A stretch of DNA of 64,000 bases from Sinobacterium caligoides (GTDB lineage Bacteria > Pseudomonadota > Gammaproteobacteria > Pseudomonadales > Sinobacteriaceae): positions 1 to 64,000 of the forward strand of contig NZ_RKHR01000009.1 in assembly GCF_003752585.1 (NCBI RefSeq). Reading direction: 5' to 3'. Made by a program: the position numbers and the translations under genes. The notes under the pieces were generated by a model. The model did not search any database. It saw nothing but the letters and a program-made list of their open reading frames with translations, and had not been told where the DNA came from. Every line of letters begins with the position of its first letter. Position 1 is the stretch's first letter. Shown here in pieces: positions 1 to 7,822 of this stretch.

Positions 1-1
1 T

Positions 2-52
2 CGAGAACAAGTAGCTGAACGATTAGAGAGGTTAGGGTATGGTAAGCCATAA
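2..52 (+). CDS. C-terminal end of a cassette gene, cut by window edge
   Basis: Frame 2 is open from the window edge to a TAA at 50-52 and ends in ...AERLERLGYGKP. The stop codon overlaps the left box of the following attC, the usual arrangement in this array. Only 16 residues are present, so no function can be assigned. Confidence 0.5.
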   Translation, partial: REQVAERLERLGYGKP

Positions 53-98
53 CAAGGCGCAGCAAGCCGACCTCCGGCGGTTGTGCGCGGCGTTATAG
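47..98 (+). other. attC site 1
   Basis: A short attC of 52 bp. It opens CCATAACAAGGCGC and closes GCGCGGCGTTATAG, so the outer arms pair well. It closes the cassette whose gene tail is at 2-52. Confidence 0.85.
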
Positions 99-385
99 CG
101 CTAAAAGCTCCACTCTCTAATCATACTCACATAGTCTCTCTTCCAACACCCACAACTCCCCGTAATCGTCGTAAATTCTTACAGCTATCAGCCACTTGTA
201 ACTTTCCATCCGACCATTAGTACGGTACTGTATCTCTCAAATAATTAACAACACGGCTTAGCGGCAGTTAGCATGGACTTACTTCACAATCAGCAACAAT
301 GTACCAAGCCCAGCTATAACAAGGCCAATCAGCATCGCCAGCAAAGCTGGCTGGACTTCGCTACGCTCATCCGCTGTTGGCGGCG
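93..385. repeat. Recurrent ~290-bp cassette, copy A
   Basis: A complete cassette bounded by attC 1 and attC 2, with no convincing + strand gene. It starts TTATAGCGCTAAAAGC and holds the conserved blocks seen in all copies: GCTATCAGCCACTTGTAAC, the palindrome AGTACGGTACT, TCAAATAATTAACAACACGG and TTAGCATGGACTTACTTCAC. On the minus strand a frame from ATG at 209 to TAG at 117 encodes 30 residues (MESYKWLIAV...RLCEYD). Confidence 0.85.
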
Positions 386-391
386 TTATAG
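314..391 (+). other. attC site 2 (common type)
   Basis: The attC type that closes the recurrent cassette. It opens CTATAACAAGGCC, has an inner CCAGCAAAGCTGG stem and closes TGGCGGCGTTATAG. Confidence 0.9.
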
Positions 392-678
392 CGCTAAAAG
401 CTCCACTCTCTAATCATACTCACATAGTCTCTCTTCCAACACCCACAACTCCCCGTAATCGTCGTAAATTCTTACAGCTATCAGCCACTTGTAACTTTCC
501 ATCCAGCCGTTAGTACGGTACTGTAACCCTCAAATAATTAACAACACGGCTTAGCAGCAGTTAGCATGGACTTACTTCACAATCAGCAACAATGTACCAA
601 GCCCAGCTATAACAAGGCCAAGCAGCATCGCCAGCAAAGCTGGCTGGACTTCGCTACGCTCAGCCGCTGTTGGCGGCG
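386..678. repeat. Recurrent ~290-bp cassette, copy B
   Basis: Tandem neighbour of copy A, nearly identical to it, with the first ~90 bases the same and only scattered substitutions later. The minus-strand 30-codon frame is retained (ATG at 502, TAG at 410) at the same 93-base length. Two adjacent copies suggest a recent cassette duplication or reinsertion. Confidence 0.85.
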
Positions 679-684
679 TTATAG
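607..684 (+). other. attC site 3 (common type)
   Basis: Same type as attC 2. It opens CTATAACAAGGCC and closes TGGCGGCGTTATAG, and ends six bases before the next gene. Confidence 0.9.
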
Positions 685-690
685 GTCACT

Positions 691-993
691 ATGAATATCA
701 ACGTAATTAGACAAGCTTGTTGCGCCCAAGACGACTCACTTGGGCCATTGAGCTTAAATGTTGAATTGAAAGAAAACTTTACTATTCAAGACTTGGCGAG
801 GAGTATTGGAGAAGCAAAATTCCTTCAATTTTCTGGTACTCACAATATTATCTATGTGTGGGCTAGCGGTACAAAACTGTTTTCAATTCCAGCTCTTGGA
901 GTTAATAACAATAATGTTGAGTACTTCGTAGAAAAAACAGGCTTAGCAATGTCTTTTGTAAAAGGAAATAGTGTCGAATATTTATGGGCATAA
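691..993 (+). CDS. Hypothetical cassette protein, 100 aa
   Basis: A complete small gene between attC 3 and attC 4. The protein is soluble, with no signal peptide or membrane segment and no motif that I recognise. It has a Cys pair near the N terminus (ACCAQDD, about residues 9-15) and an Asn run (VNNNNVEY) near residue 73. The start is the first ATG after the attC, only six bases from its end, and there is no good ribosome site. The recurrent cassette lies directly upstream. Function unknown. Confidence 0.65.
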   Translation: MNINVIRQACCAQDDSLGPLSLNVELKENFTIQDLARSIGEAKFLQFSGTHNIIYVWASGTKLFSIPALGVNNNNVEYFVEKTGLAMSFVKGNSVEYLWA

Positions 994-996
994 AAC

Positions 997-1081
997 CTAT
1001 AACAAGCAAGTCAAAGAACGCCCACAAAAACACGTGGGCTGGACCGTCGCTGCGCTCCGGCCCTTTATTTGGGCGTTATAA
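997..1081 (+). other. attC site 4
   Basis: Opens CTATAACAAGCAAG and closes TTGGGCGTTATAA. Internal inverted segments include CCCAC...GTGGG. It follows the gene at 691-993. Confidence 0.88.
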
Positions 1082-1287
1082 CTCAATATGAAACGAGAAA
1101 CTGCAATAGTCCTAGCTCCACTGTCAAATCTTAAATCTAACAAGAATAACTAAGCCACCTACTCTAATTCACCAGCACCATTAAGCTTAGAGCGCGAAAA
1201 GCGGAGGTTAATAATTATTTCCGTGTTAATTATTGTGATCATGCTGTCACGATCACAATAACTATGAGGCCAATAAGTAGAGGTGGA
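1082..1287. other. Non-coding cassette segment with a strong hairpin
   Basis: This stretch between attC 4 and the minus-strand acyltransferase has no gene. A perfect 11-bp inverted repeat (TTATTGTGATC / GATCACAATAA) lies at 1230-1240 and 1251-1261 with a 10-base loop. It sits 27 bases past the acyltransferase stop and may be its 3' stem-loop, although no clear U-tract follows. Confidence 0.5.
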
Positions 1288-3288
1288 TTACTTGCTGATG
1301 ATTTTATCTAAAACCATCTGGACTCCAGAATAACTTAAATGCCCTTTATGATTATACAACCCACCAGTTTCGTTAATTATTTGGCACTGTTTATTTTCAT
1401 CGCAAAAAATATCTCTAGGATATATTTTGTGTAGTCCTGGACGATCCTTCAAGAACACATCTAGTTCCATCGACAGCTTATTTGCTCGCTCAAATGCTTT
1501 ATTGCCTTTGCTATATTGGGTTTCAAGCCCATGTTTTTCATATATTAATTGAGAAAACAAGAGCTTTTTAACATCTACCCCTGGACTTGGGACAGGATAA
1601 ACAACATATACCTCATGACCATTATCTAGAAGAGCGTTTATGTTGTCGGCATAACTTTGCCATACAATACTTGGTTTTAGTTTTTTGCCACGTATAATCT
1701 TGTCTGATGCCGACTTGATCGGATTCTTAAGAGCTTGTTTTGATCTGTAAAATTGCTCATAGAATGCGGCGACAATTATTTTCTTTTTACCTTTAAATTT
1801 GCTGATGGCATCTAAGCGGTCTATGTTTTCGTATACACAGTTTGCGCGACTGCCAATAAAGATATCAGGGCTGACAAATGGGCATTGCTGTCGGGTATAG
1901 GAAATTAAACCTTGACCAGATTTATCCAACCGCTCTTTTAATCCCCAATCCAATTGGCCAGCATAGCTATCACCAATTGTAACCCAATCGCCATTGCCAA
2001 ACTTACATGCCGAATCAACAGTCCGAGAATCGCATTTTATTCGTTTTTTGCCAGAATATGTCACGCCAACATTTTTGCTATCTCTCATTTTTGACCACTC
2101 CAGAGTCTTATAGCTACTAAATGAGCTCTTCACAATACCGCTTAAACGGCCGGGGAAGCCATTAGTGATATCGGCAGCATAAGCAAAAGAGAAACATGCC
2201 GCACAGGCGGCTATTAAGCCACCTTTTTTAACTAAGCTGACTTTCTTTATCCGATACTTAGATTCGATAAACTTATAGGTAATTACAGATAAAAAAGTTG
2301 ACAGGCATATGAGTAGCAGTAGATCGTGATACCTAAACGGCTCCTGCTTTATAAATCGAAAGAAAACAAATATAGGTTGATGCCAAAGATATAATGGGTA
2401 GGATATCAAACCAATTAAAACCATGACTTTCATCGATAAAAAGTCAGTAGCAATTTCCCCCTTACGCGCAAACATAATAAACAAGCAGGTCCCAAGCACA
2501 GGTATGAGGGTTATAAATGATGGATGACTAACATCGTCGCCAATAAACAATATACTATAGGAAATAAGGGATAACCCCAGGATTGGGAGCGATCGAAGAA
2601 GCGGGTTTTCGAATTTCGAATACTTCAATTTATCAAGCTGATCTCGATCATAAAACGTAACTAATCCACCTAATATAAGTTCCCAGGCTCTTGCAGGAAG
2701 CAGGTAAAACGCCATGTCGGGGTTTTCTTTGACAGAAAAATTTGCATACTGCAACGAGATCAATGTAAGAGCGAGCAAGATTTCAAACAAATACTTTTTA
2801 AAGAATCGGTTTGTAAAGAAAATAATAACAGGGAATACAATGTAAAATTGCCACTCTACTGCCAGGCTCCAGGTATGAAGCAGTGGCTTGTAACTACTAC
2901 TATCTGAAACATAACTATCTTCGCCGTAAAAGAAATAGTTTGAGCCAAAGTATAGCGTTGACTTAAGTGAGTTCGCGTAAGTAACTAAATCATCGGGCAA
3001 TAGTATTAGGTAAGCTATTACCGAGGTAACTACTAACATAGCTAATAATGCAGGGACAATTCTTTTTGCTCTTCGCCAATAGAAATCAAGGAATGAAAAA
3101 GAGCCTTTATCCATTTGGCTACGTATAATCCCTGTGATTAGATAGCCGGAAAGAACGAAGAAAACATCAACACCAAAAAAACCACCCTTTAATATATGGG
3201 TACCAAAAAATGTCATATGTGCGTGATAAATAATTACAGCTACAATTGCTATTGCTCGTAAACCGTCTAACTCTTTCCGATAATGCAA
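1288..3288 (-). CDS. OafA/YrhL-type membrane acyltransferase with C-terminal SGNH domain
   Basis: A 666-residue protein. The N-terminal ~370 residues form a polytopic acyltransferase-3 domain: ELDGLRAIAI and IIYHAH at the start, FFVLSGYLIT near residue 47 and WSLAVEWQFY near 143, followed by many membrane segments. The C-terminal part is an SGNH-like periplasmic domain with IGDSY (catalytic Ser block) and HLSYSG near the end. Family members O-acylate surface polysaccharides such as O-antigen or peptidoglycan sugars. The gene lies in a ~2.4-kb cassette (1076-3497) but faces against the array, so it must use its own promoter. Substrate unknown. Confidence 0.88.
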   Translation of the reverse strand: MHYRKELDGLRAIAIVAVIIYHAHMTFFGTHILKGGFFGVDVFFVLSGYLITGIIRSQMDKGSFSFLDFYWRRAKRIVPALLAMLVVTSVIAYLILLPDDLVTYANSLKSTLYFGSNYFFYGEDSYVSDSSSYKPLLHTWSLAVEWQFYIVFPVIIFFTNRFFKKYLFEILLALTLISLQYANFSVKENPDMAFYLLPARAWELILGGLVTFYDRDQLDKLKYSKFENPLLRSLPILGLSLISYSILFIGDDVSHPSFITLIPVLGTCLFIMFARKGEIATDFLSMKVMVLIGLISYPLYLWHQPIFVFFRFIKQEPFRYHDLLLLICLSTFLSVITYKFIESKYRIKKVSLVKKGGLIAACAACFSFAYAADITNGFPGRLSGIVKSSFSSYKTLEWSKMRDSKNVGVTYSGKKRIKCDSRTVDSACKFGNGDWVTIGDSYAGQLDWGLKERLDKSGQGLISYTRQQCPFVSPDIFIGSRANCVYENIDRLDAISKFKGKKKIIVAAFYEQFYRSKQALKNPIKSASDKIIRGKKLKPSIVWQSYADNINALLDNGHEVYVVYPVPSPGVDVKKLLFSQLIYEKHGLETQYSKGNKAFERANKLSMELDVFLKDRPGLHKIYPRDIFCDENKQCQIINETGGLYNHKGHLSYSGVQMVLDKIISK

Positions 3289-3872
3289 GATAAATCACCA
3301 AAAACACCCACTGTAAATCATTTTGATGTCAGTGCCAAGTTTTCAGATCGAAGCACAGTGCTTCTGGTCGTCGTATGAAGCCCATACACAACACCAATAA
3401 CCCGGAAACGCTATATTCCTACGCCCCTCGTAACAAGCCACCCCGGTCTTAGCCGCACCAGCAACTCAACCTCTCCTGAAGAGGCGGGTCACAGGCGTTA
3501 TGATAAAAACTAAGCCACCCATCATTATTTATCCTGTGAAGCTTATGCTTATCAGTAGGATGGGGGTTGTTTGGCTGTGGACACCCATCGCTATTCCTCT
3601 CTAGTCTCTTGCGCTGGCTGTTGCCAGAAGTTCGAGGTTAGCTGGAGGCAACCCATAGGGATGTCAGTGGCTTGTGGTTTTGCATTGGGCTTGTGATGCG
3701 GTAGCCTGGGTTAACAATAATAAACGCGGTGTTAGCAGCTGTAGGTAGTCTTAGCTTGCAGGGTGGCAGACATAACAAGGCTGTGTTTCGGAGTTCCAGC
3801 TCACATCCTGGTTTGTAGTCACTGCGCTTACACCACACCCAAACCACTCGCTGGCACCCGTAAACAGTGGCG
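3289..3872. other. Acyltransferase upstream region plus a gene-poor cassette
   Basis: Bases 3289-3427 hold the presumed promoter of the minus-strand acyltransferase. After attC 5 comes a 375-bp cassette (3498-3872) with no convincing gene. A 34-codon + frame starts at ATG 3500, overlapping the attC right box, and ends at TAG 3604 (MIKTKPPIIIYPVK...). It has no ribosome site, so I list it only as a possibility. A minus frame at 3638-3847 runs through the attC and looks spurious. Confidence 0.4.
3428..3503 (+). other. attC site 5
   Basis: Opens TCGTAACAAGCC and closes CACAGGCGTTATGA. It contains the inner inverted pair CCTCTCC / GAAGAGG and closes the acyltransferase cassette. Confidence 0.75.
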
Positions 3873-3878
3873 TTATAG
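3770..3878 (+). other. attC site 6
   Basis: A long site of 109 bp opening GACATAACAAGGCTGT and closing CAGTGGCGTTATAG. It is followed directly by another copy of the recurrent cassette. Confidence 0.75.
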
Positions 3879-4154
3879 CGCTAAAAGCTCCACTCACTAA
3901 TCATACTCATAAGAGCCTCCCCCCACTCTCCGCAATCGTCGTAAATCCTCTCTTGATCAGCAACTTACCGCTTTTCATACAGCCATTAGTACGGTACTCT
4001 ATCGTTCAAATAATTAACAACACGGCTTAGCGGCAGTTAGCATGGACTTACTTCACAATCGGCAACAATGTACCAAGCCCAGCTATAACAAGGCCAATCA
4101 GCACCGCCAGCAAAGCTGGCTGGACTTCGCTACACTCTGCCGCTGTTGGCAGCG
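3873..4154. repeat. Recurrent ~290-bp cassette, copy C (diverged)
   Basis: Starts TTATAGCGCTAAAAGC and ends at attC 7. The block from TTAGTACGGTACT to the attC is well conserved. The first half has small deletions and substitutions that break the minus-strand 30-codon frame, so that frame is not maintained in every copy. Confidence 0.82.
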
Positions 4155-4160
4155 TTATGA
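4083..4160 (+). other. attC site 7 (common type)
   Basis: Opens CTATAACAAGGCC and closes TTGGCAGCGTTATGA. The gene at 4180 starts 20 bases later. Confidence 0.9.
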
Positions 4161-4179
4161 GAAGGAGTTGTAGATAGAT

Positions 4180-4635
4180 ATGGAAGTGTTAGAGAATCAG
4201 AAAGAATTCCTAGATGATTTTATTCACTTAAATGAAGAATGGATAACTACGTATTTTGAACTCGAAGCAGCTGATCATGCTTTAGCTGAAAATCCATTTA
4301 AAATAATTGAAGACGGTGGTTATATTTTTAGCTTGGCATCGAATGATCGTGTTCATGGCGTCTGCTCACTATTCTATGAAGAAGATGGGGTATTTGAACT
4401 TGCTCGAATGGCTGTTTCACCTTATAGCCAAGGAAAAGGTTATGGTAATAAGCTCATTGAGGCAGCATTATCTAAACTTAGTGAGATCGGCGCAAAAAGA
4501 GTATATTTAGTATCAAATACCAAACTTAAACCAGCAATTGAGCTTTACAAAAAATATGGCTTTAACACTATTTTTGAGGGGCAGCACCCAATGTACTCTC
4601 GAGCAAATATAGTCATGAGTCGTAATGTCTCATAA
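4180..4635 (+). CDS. GNAT family N-acetyltransferase
   Basis: A 151-residue protein with the GNAT fold. The acetyl-CoA pyrophosphate loop is SQGKGYGNKL (about residues 84-93), preceded by the strand ELARMAVSP, and followed by a C-terminal NTKLKPAIELYKKYGF segment typical of motif B. The acceptor cannot be told from sequence. AAGGAG at 4162-4167 is a plausible ribosome site. The stop codon overlaps the left box of attC 8, so this is a compact single-gene cassette. GNAT proteins are among the commonest integron cassette products. Confidence 0.9.
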   Translation: MEVLENQKEFLDDFIHLNEEWITTYFELEAADHALAENPFKIIEDGGYIFSLASNDRVHGVCSLFYEEDGVFELARMAVSPYSQGKGYGNKLIEAALSKLSEIGAKRVYLVSNTKLKPAIELYKKYGFNTIFEGQHPMYSRANIVMSRNVS

Positions 4636-4730
4636 CCAGGCAAAGCAATCTGACTCCGCAAACTGTCACGCTTTGTGCGTACCGCACAAAGTCGCACCAG
4701 CTTGCTATGCAGTTGTTTGCGGCGTTATGT
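4629..4730 (+). other. attC site 8
   Basis: A 102-bp site opening CTCATAACCAGGC and closing TTGCGGCGTTATGT. Its centre has the inverted pair CTTTGTGCG / CGCACAAAG. Confidence 0.88.
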
Positions 4731-4769
4731 GCCCACTAATACCGTACGTATCATCAGATAGGATATGTG

Positions 4770-5099
4770 ATGAAAATTGAAAAATTGCCCTTTGGTACTA
4801 CAGACTGGAATGATGTTGAACGAACAGAACATCCAGGTGAAACGGGTAAGGCATATTGGAGAACAAGAAACTTTGGAGAACTTAGAGTTCGCATGGTTGA
4901 GTATACCCCCGGCTACCTTGCCGACCATTGGTGTTCAAAAGGACATATCTTGTTTTGCCTAGAAGGTGAGTTACACACTGAGCTCGATGACGGCCGTGAG
5001 TTTGTTCTTACTCCGGGCATGAGTTACCAAGTCGCAGACGACGCAGAGCCTCATCGCTCCTCAACTAAGGATGGTGCCAAATTGTTCGTAGTAGATTAA
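4770..5099 (+). CDS. Cupin-fold protein of the DHCW-motif type
   Basis: A 109-residue single-domain cupin. The strand PGYLADHWCSKGHILFCLEGEL carries the DHWCSKGH block, which replaces the usual cupin metal motif, and is followed by ELDDGREFVLTPGMSYQV and EPHRSS. I chose ATG 4770 because AGGA at 4760-4763 gives a normal spacing. A GTG three bases upstream is in frame but too close to that site. Members of this family lack an assigned reaction and are common in integrons and Vibrio-like genomes. No partner gene is present in the cassette. Confidence 0.82.
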   Translation: MKIEKLPFGTTDWNDVERTEHPGETGKAYWRTRNFGELRVRMVEYTPGYLADHWCSKGHILFCLEGELHTELDDGREFVLTPGMSYQVADDAEPHRSSTKDGAKLFVVD

Positions 5100-5106
5100 T
5101 GTCAGC

Positions 5107-5208
5107 ACATAACAATCGCAGGCTGTCGGAAAAAGTTGCGCGTCATCCGTTTTGCAAAGGGCGCAAAACGGCCGCCACCCTACTTTTCCGCAGCTCCGGG
5201 CGTTATAT
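5107..5208 (+). other. attC site 9
   Basis: A 102-bp site opening CACATAACAATCGCAGG and closing CCGGGCGTTATAT. The inner TTTTGC...GCAAAA pairs. It closely resembles attC 20 (10885-10989), so the two cassettes may share an origin. Confidence 0.85.
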
Positions 5209-5223
5209 GCCTAAGGGATCATG

Positions 5224-5439
5224 ATGGAGTACGTATACCTTTTAGAACATACTCATATTTATAGTGAAGGTGAAGAAAGCACTAAGACTATTGGCATCTA
5301 CAAATCCGAGGCAGAAGCATTGAAGGTAGTTGAAAAACTAAAAGGAGTTTCTGGTTTTGAAAAATACCCCCAAGGCTTCAATATAGACAAGTGCAAGCTA
5401 GGCCAATCGTTTTGGCAAGAGGGTTACGCAGGTGAATAA
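5224..5439 (+). CDS. Small DUF7336-like cassette protein, 71 aa
   Basis: A 71-residue soluble protein with the pattern EYVYLLEHTH...ESTKTIGIYKSEAEALKVVEKLK...GFEKYPQGFNIDKCKL...WQEGY. From memory this matches the DUF7336 type of small protein found in integrons and plasmids. Function is unknown. Two ATG codons lie in tandem at 5221 and 5224. AAGGGA at 5213-5218 is better spaced for the second. Confidence 0.72.
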   Translation: MEYVYLLEHTHIYSEGEESTKTIGIYKSEAEALKVVEKLKGVSGFEKYPQGFNIDKCKLGQSFWQEGYAGE

Positions 5440-5446
5440 CCACCGG

Positions 5447-5511
5447 CATATAACAAGGCAATCAAGCGCGACAAAGTGCTACGCACTTCGCCGCTTATTT
5501 AGGCGTTATAG
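5447..5511 (+). other. attC site 10
   Basis: A 65-bp site opening ATATAACAAGGCAATC and closing TTTAGGCGTTATAG. The inner pair AGTGC / GCACT is visible. Confidence 0.88.
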
Positions 5512-5798
5512 CGCTAAAAGCCCCACTCTCTAATCATACTGACACAGCCTCTCTTCCAATACCCATCACTCCCCTTTACCGTCGTAAATACTTACAGCTA
5601 TCAGCCACTTGTAACTTTCCATCCAACCATAAGTGCGATACTGTATCTCTCAAATAATTAACAACACGCTTAGCGGCAGTTAGCATGGACTTACTTCACA
5701 ATCATCAAGAATGTACCAAGCCCAGCTATAACAAGGCCAATCAGCATTGCCAGCAAAGCTGGCTGGACTTCGCTATGCTCAGCCGCTGTTGGCAGGCG
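5506..5798. repeat. Recurrent ~290-bp cassette, copy D
   Basis: Complete copy. The minus-strand frame keeps its exact 93-base length (ATG at 5622, TAG at 5530). Several changes are silent relative to copy A (Val, Arg and Leu codons), but one TTG has become TGA, cutting the frame in the middle. Confidence 0.85.
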
Positions 5799-5804
5799 TT
5801 AGCA
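5726..5804 (+). other. attC site 11 (common type, GTTAGCA end)
   Basis: Opens CTATAACAAGGCC like the other common sites but closes GGCAGGCGTTAGCA. The changed end lets a frame from ATG 5685 run through the attC into the next gene, which I regard as an artefact. Confidence 0.88.
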
Positions 5805-5825
5805 GTAAAAAAGGAGAACAAAGTC

Positions 5826-6731
5826 ATGTTGAAGAGTTACGGTAGCACGAGTTACCTACGATGGGTTTTTGCGGCTCTGATTACCGTAGTAGCAACACAA
5901 GCAGCAGCGTTGGATGAAAATGCTATGATTGAGCAAATCCAAGCTCTCGACTGGCAGGTAGAACCTGGAAAATATCAATTGGTCGGCTCTAATGCCTCTG
6001 TCACTACAACTTCCGAGGAATATTTAGTCAAAGGCAAAGAGGCGCATGAATATATGCGTATTTCTGAGGGGCATGACGGTTTCAAGCCAGATGCATTAAT
6101 CGTTCGAGTTGAAGGCCCTAGCCAAGATACACAGGTGCTTTTCACATACCATGATATTGGGTATGTAAAAATGGATGATTGGGAGGAACATATAGATAAG
6201 AATGAATTACTGAAAAAAATTCAAAAGAGCACTGAAGCTGCAAATAAAATAAAGGAAAAAGGCTATCCCAAATTATATGTTGATGGGTGGGCTCAAGAAC
6301 CGTATCTCGATAAAGCGAACGCAATTGTATATTGGGCAATATCCGGTCACACAAGTGAAGGTGCCTCTATTGTAAATGCAAAAGCAATGAAACTAGGCCG
6401 TAAGGGTTTTGCCGAAATAGTATGGATGGGCAATCCGAATCAATTCGCCAATGCACAAGCGTCACTATCCCCCTCTTTAGCTGCTTATCAATATGACGAA
6501 GGCTCAAAGTACGCTGATTTCGTTCCGGGCACAGATACAGTGGCGGCAGTTGGGGCAGGAGCGCTGGCATACAAACTAATAACAGGTAAGGCTGCGGCAA
6601 AAACTAGTGCAGGTCTGCTGGCCTTGCTTGCAATCTTTGCAAAAAAATTCTGGTTCCTTATTTTCATCCCATTCATCTTCATCTGGAAATGGATTAAGGG
6701 TAAGTACACAGGGACAAAAGAAAGTGCGTAA
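5826..6731 (+). CDS. DUF2167 family membrane protein
   Basis: A 301-residue protein. ATG 5826 is chosen because AAGGAG at 5811-5816 is well placed and gives an N-terminal signal-like segment (LRWVFAALITVVATQAAA). A longer in-frame start at 5685 would translate the attC. The middle holds the DUF2167-like stretch GWAQEPYLDKANAIVYWAI (about residues 155-175) and LGRKGFAEIVW. The C terminus has one or two hydrophobic helices near residues 245-290 (LLALLAIFAKKFWFLIFIPFIFIWKW). It is probably an inner-membrane-anchored periplasmic protein, and its role is not known. It is large for a cassette product. Confidence 0.82.
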   Translation: MLKSYGSTSYLRWVFAALITVVATQAAALDENAMIEQIQALDWQVEPGKYQLVGSNASVTTTSEEYLVKGKEAHEYMRISEGHDGFKPDALIVRVEGPSQDTQVLFTYHDIGYVKMDDWEEHIDKNELLKKIQKSTEAANKIKEKGYPKLYVDGWAQEPYLDKANAIVYWAISGHTSEGASIVNAKAMKLGRKGFAEIVWMGNPNQFANAQASLSPSLAAYQYDEGSKYADFVPGTDTVAAVGAGALAYKLITGKAAAKTSAGLLALLAIFAKKFWFLIFIPFIFIWKWIKGKYTGTKESA

Positions 6732-6733
6732 AC

Positions 6734-6804
6734 TGCTAACAAGTAGCTCCACCGGACAAAATACTCGCTGCGCTCGCATTTTTCCGGTGAGCTAAGCGTT
6801 AGCG
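6734..6804 (+). other. attC site 12
   Basis: Opens TGCTAACAAGTAGC and closes GAGCTAAGCGTTAGCG. The inner pair CACCGGA / TCCGGTG is clear. Its right box is the first unit of a tandem repeat. Confidence 0.87.
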
Positions 6805-6851
6805 GTGTTAGCGGTGTTAGCGGTGTTAGCGGTGTTAGCGGTGTTAGCGGT
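6798..6851 (+). repeat. Six tandem copies of the attC right-box nonamer GTTAGCGGT
   Basis: Six perfect head-to-tail copies of GTTAGCGGT begin exactly at the GTTAGCG recombination box of attC 12 and stop 15 bases before the next gene. Each unit recreates a core-site sequence. Confidence 0.95.
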
Positions 6852-6866
6852 TTTAATGGAATCAGA

Positions 6867-7463
6867 ATGAAGTACATACTACTTACAATAACTCTACTTT
6901 TCGCCAATCTTGCTTCAGCAGATATCGTCGCCTATAGCACTACGAAGCAAATGAGAGAAGCAAACTATGAAAGATACGTCCTTGTAAAAGGTAATTCTTT
7001 AAAGTCGCCAATAAAGAAGCTTAAAGATCATGGAAAGCTTGGTTCTCCGAGCCCTTCTATATTCTATGATTTTGAGGTTTCAACTAATGGTCCATGGACA
7101 GTAATAAAGCTTCCAAGTACAACGAGTCATTGGATGCATCAAAATATTACTTATTGGTTTCTTGGTTGGGGGCCAGATGATCCAAATTACGCAGATTCTG
7201 TTGTAGGGCTTGCTGTCAATCATAATGGCTCTAGTTACGCGATATATGGCACAAATGACGCTTCAGAGCCACAAGATTCACTTTATGGCGAAACATCTAA
7301 CGGCATATCTTTCGTCGTTAACATCCCATTTGACGAGTTAGCTATAGATCACAAGTCCAAAGTACCAAAAGCACCCGCAGTAGTTAGCGGTCTACGGTTA
7401 CCAAGTGGCCTTAAGTTTTCTAAAGTAAACATTGAGTATCATGGGAGTCTCACCGATAACTAA
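6867..7463 (+). CDS. Hypothetical exported protein, 198 aa
   Basis: Has a typical cleavable signal peptide (KYILLTITLLFANLASA, residues 2-18) and then about 180 residues rich in aromatic and polar residues (for example HWMHQNITYWFLGWGPDD near 92-109). No family recognised. It is probably periplasmic or secreted. The start is the first ATG after the nonamer repeat, and only a weak GGA lies upstream. The cassette ends with a badly degraded attC, if any. Confidence 0.72.
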   Translation: MKYILLTITLLFANLASADIVAYSTTKQMREANYERYVLVKGNSLKSPIKKLKDHGKLGSPSPSIFYDFEVSTNGPWTVIKLPSTTSHWMHQNITYWFLGWGPDDPNYADSVVGLAVNHNGSSYAIYGTNDASEPQDSLYGETSNGISFVVNIPFDELAIDHKSKVPKAPAVVSGLRLPSGLKFSKVNIEYHGSLTDN

Positions 7464-7740
7464 GACATCTATCGCTATTTTGTCGTATATATTCAACTCT
7501 GTTTCGCTTAGAAACGGTGAAGGTAGGTGTCTGGATAGGCTCTAATCTTGCTTATATCAGCCATCTATCCACATCACCTACTCCGCATCATAAACGTCGT
7601 AACCCCCTACAGCTATCAGCCACTTGTAACTTTCCATCCAACCATAAGTGCGGTACTGTATCTCTCAAATAATTAACAACACGCTTAGCGGCAGTTAGCA
7701 TGGACTTACTTCACAATCGGCAACAATGTACCAAGCTCAG
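7464..7740. repeat. Degraded attC region and recurrent cassette copy E
   Basis: Directly after the preceding stop is a sequence that opens GATAACTAAGACATC but lacks a GTTAT end, so I regard it as a decayed attC. From about 7590 the recurrent cassette is recognisable (CAGCTATCAGCCACTTGTAAC onward) up to the attC at 7741. Its first 90 bases are replaced by unrelated sequence. The deletion or replacement removed the normal GCGCTAAAAGC start. Confidence 0.7.
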
Positions 7741-7809
7741 CTATAACAAGGCCAACCAGCAAAGCTGGCTGGACTTCGCTACGCTCTGCCGCTGTTGGCA
7801 GCGTTATGA
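7741..7809 (+). other. attC site 13 (common type, shortened)
   Basis: Opens CTATAACAAGGCCAACC and closes TTGGCAGCGTTATGA. It lacks the internal ATCAGCATCG segment of the other common sites. Confidence 0.88.
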
Positions 7810-7822
7810 GTAAGGTGAAACT

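Noticed and set aside
256-412. + strand ORF across each common attC starting ATGGACTTACTTCAC
   Set aside because: It reads through a recombination site, has no ribosome site, and its ATG is lost in the oldest copy (ATA at 19.4 kb).
1230-1261. CRP site (TGTGATC...GATCACA)
   Set aside because: The half-sites are 10-12 bases apart instead of six, and a stem-loop is the better explanation.
3638-3847. Minus-strand 69-aa ORF
   Set aside because: Runs through attC 6, Cys/Arg-rich composition, no ribosome site.
5685-5825. N-terminal extension of the DUF2167 gene through attC (MDLLHNHQECTKPSYNKANQ...)
   Set aside because: The same peptide start is found in other copies of the recurrent cassette and simply translates the repeat and the attC. 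A good ribosome site precedes ATG 5826, and the shorter protein has a normal signal.
6798-6851. CRISPR-like repeat
   Set aside because: Units are directly contiguous with no spacers.
6488-6907. Minus-strand ORF with repeating LTPLTP
   Set aside because: The repeat is only the translation of the GTTAGCGGT nonamer, and the rest is antisense to the DUF2167 gene.
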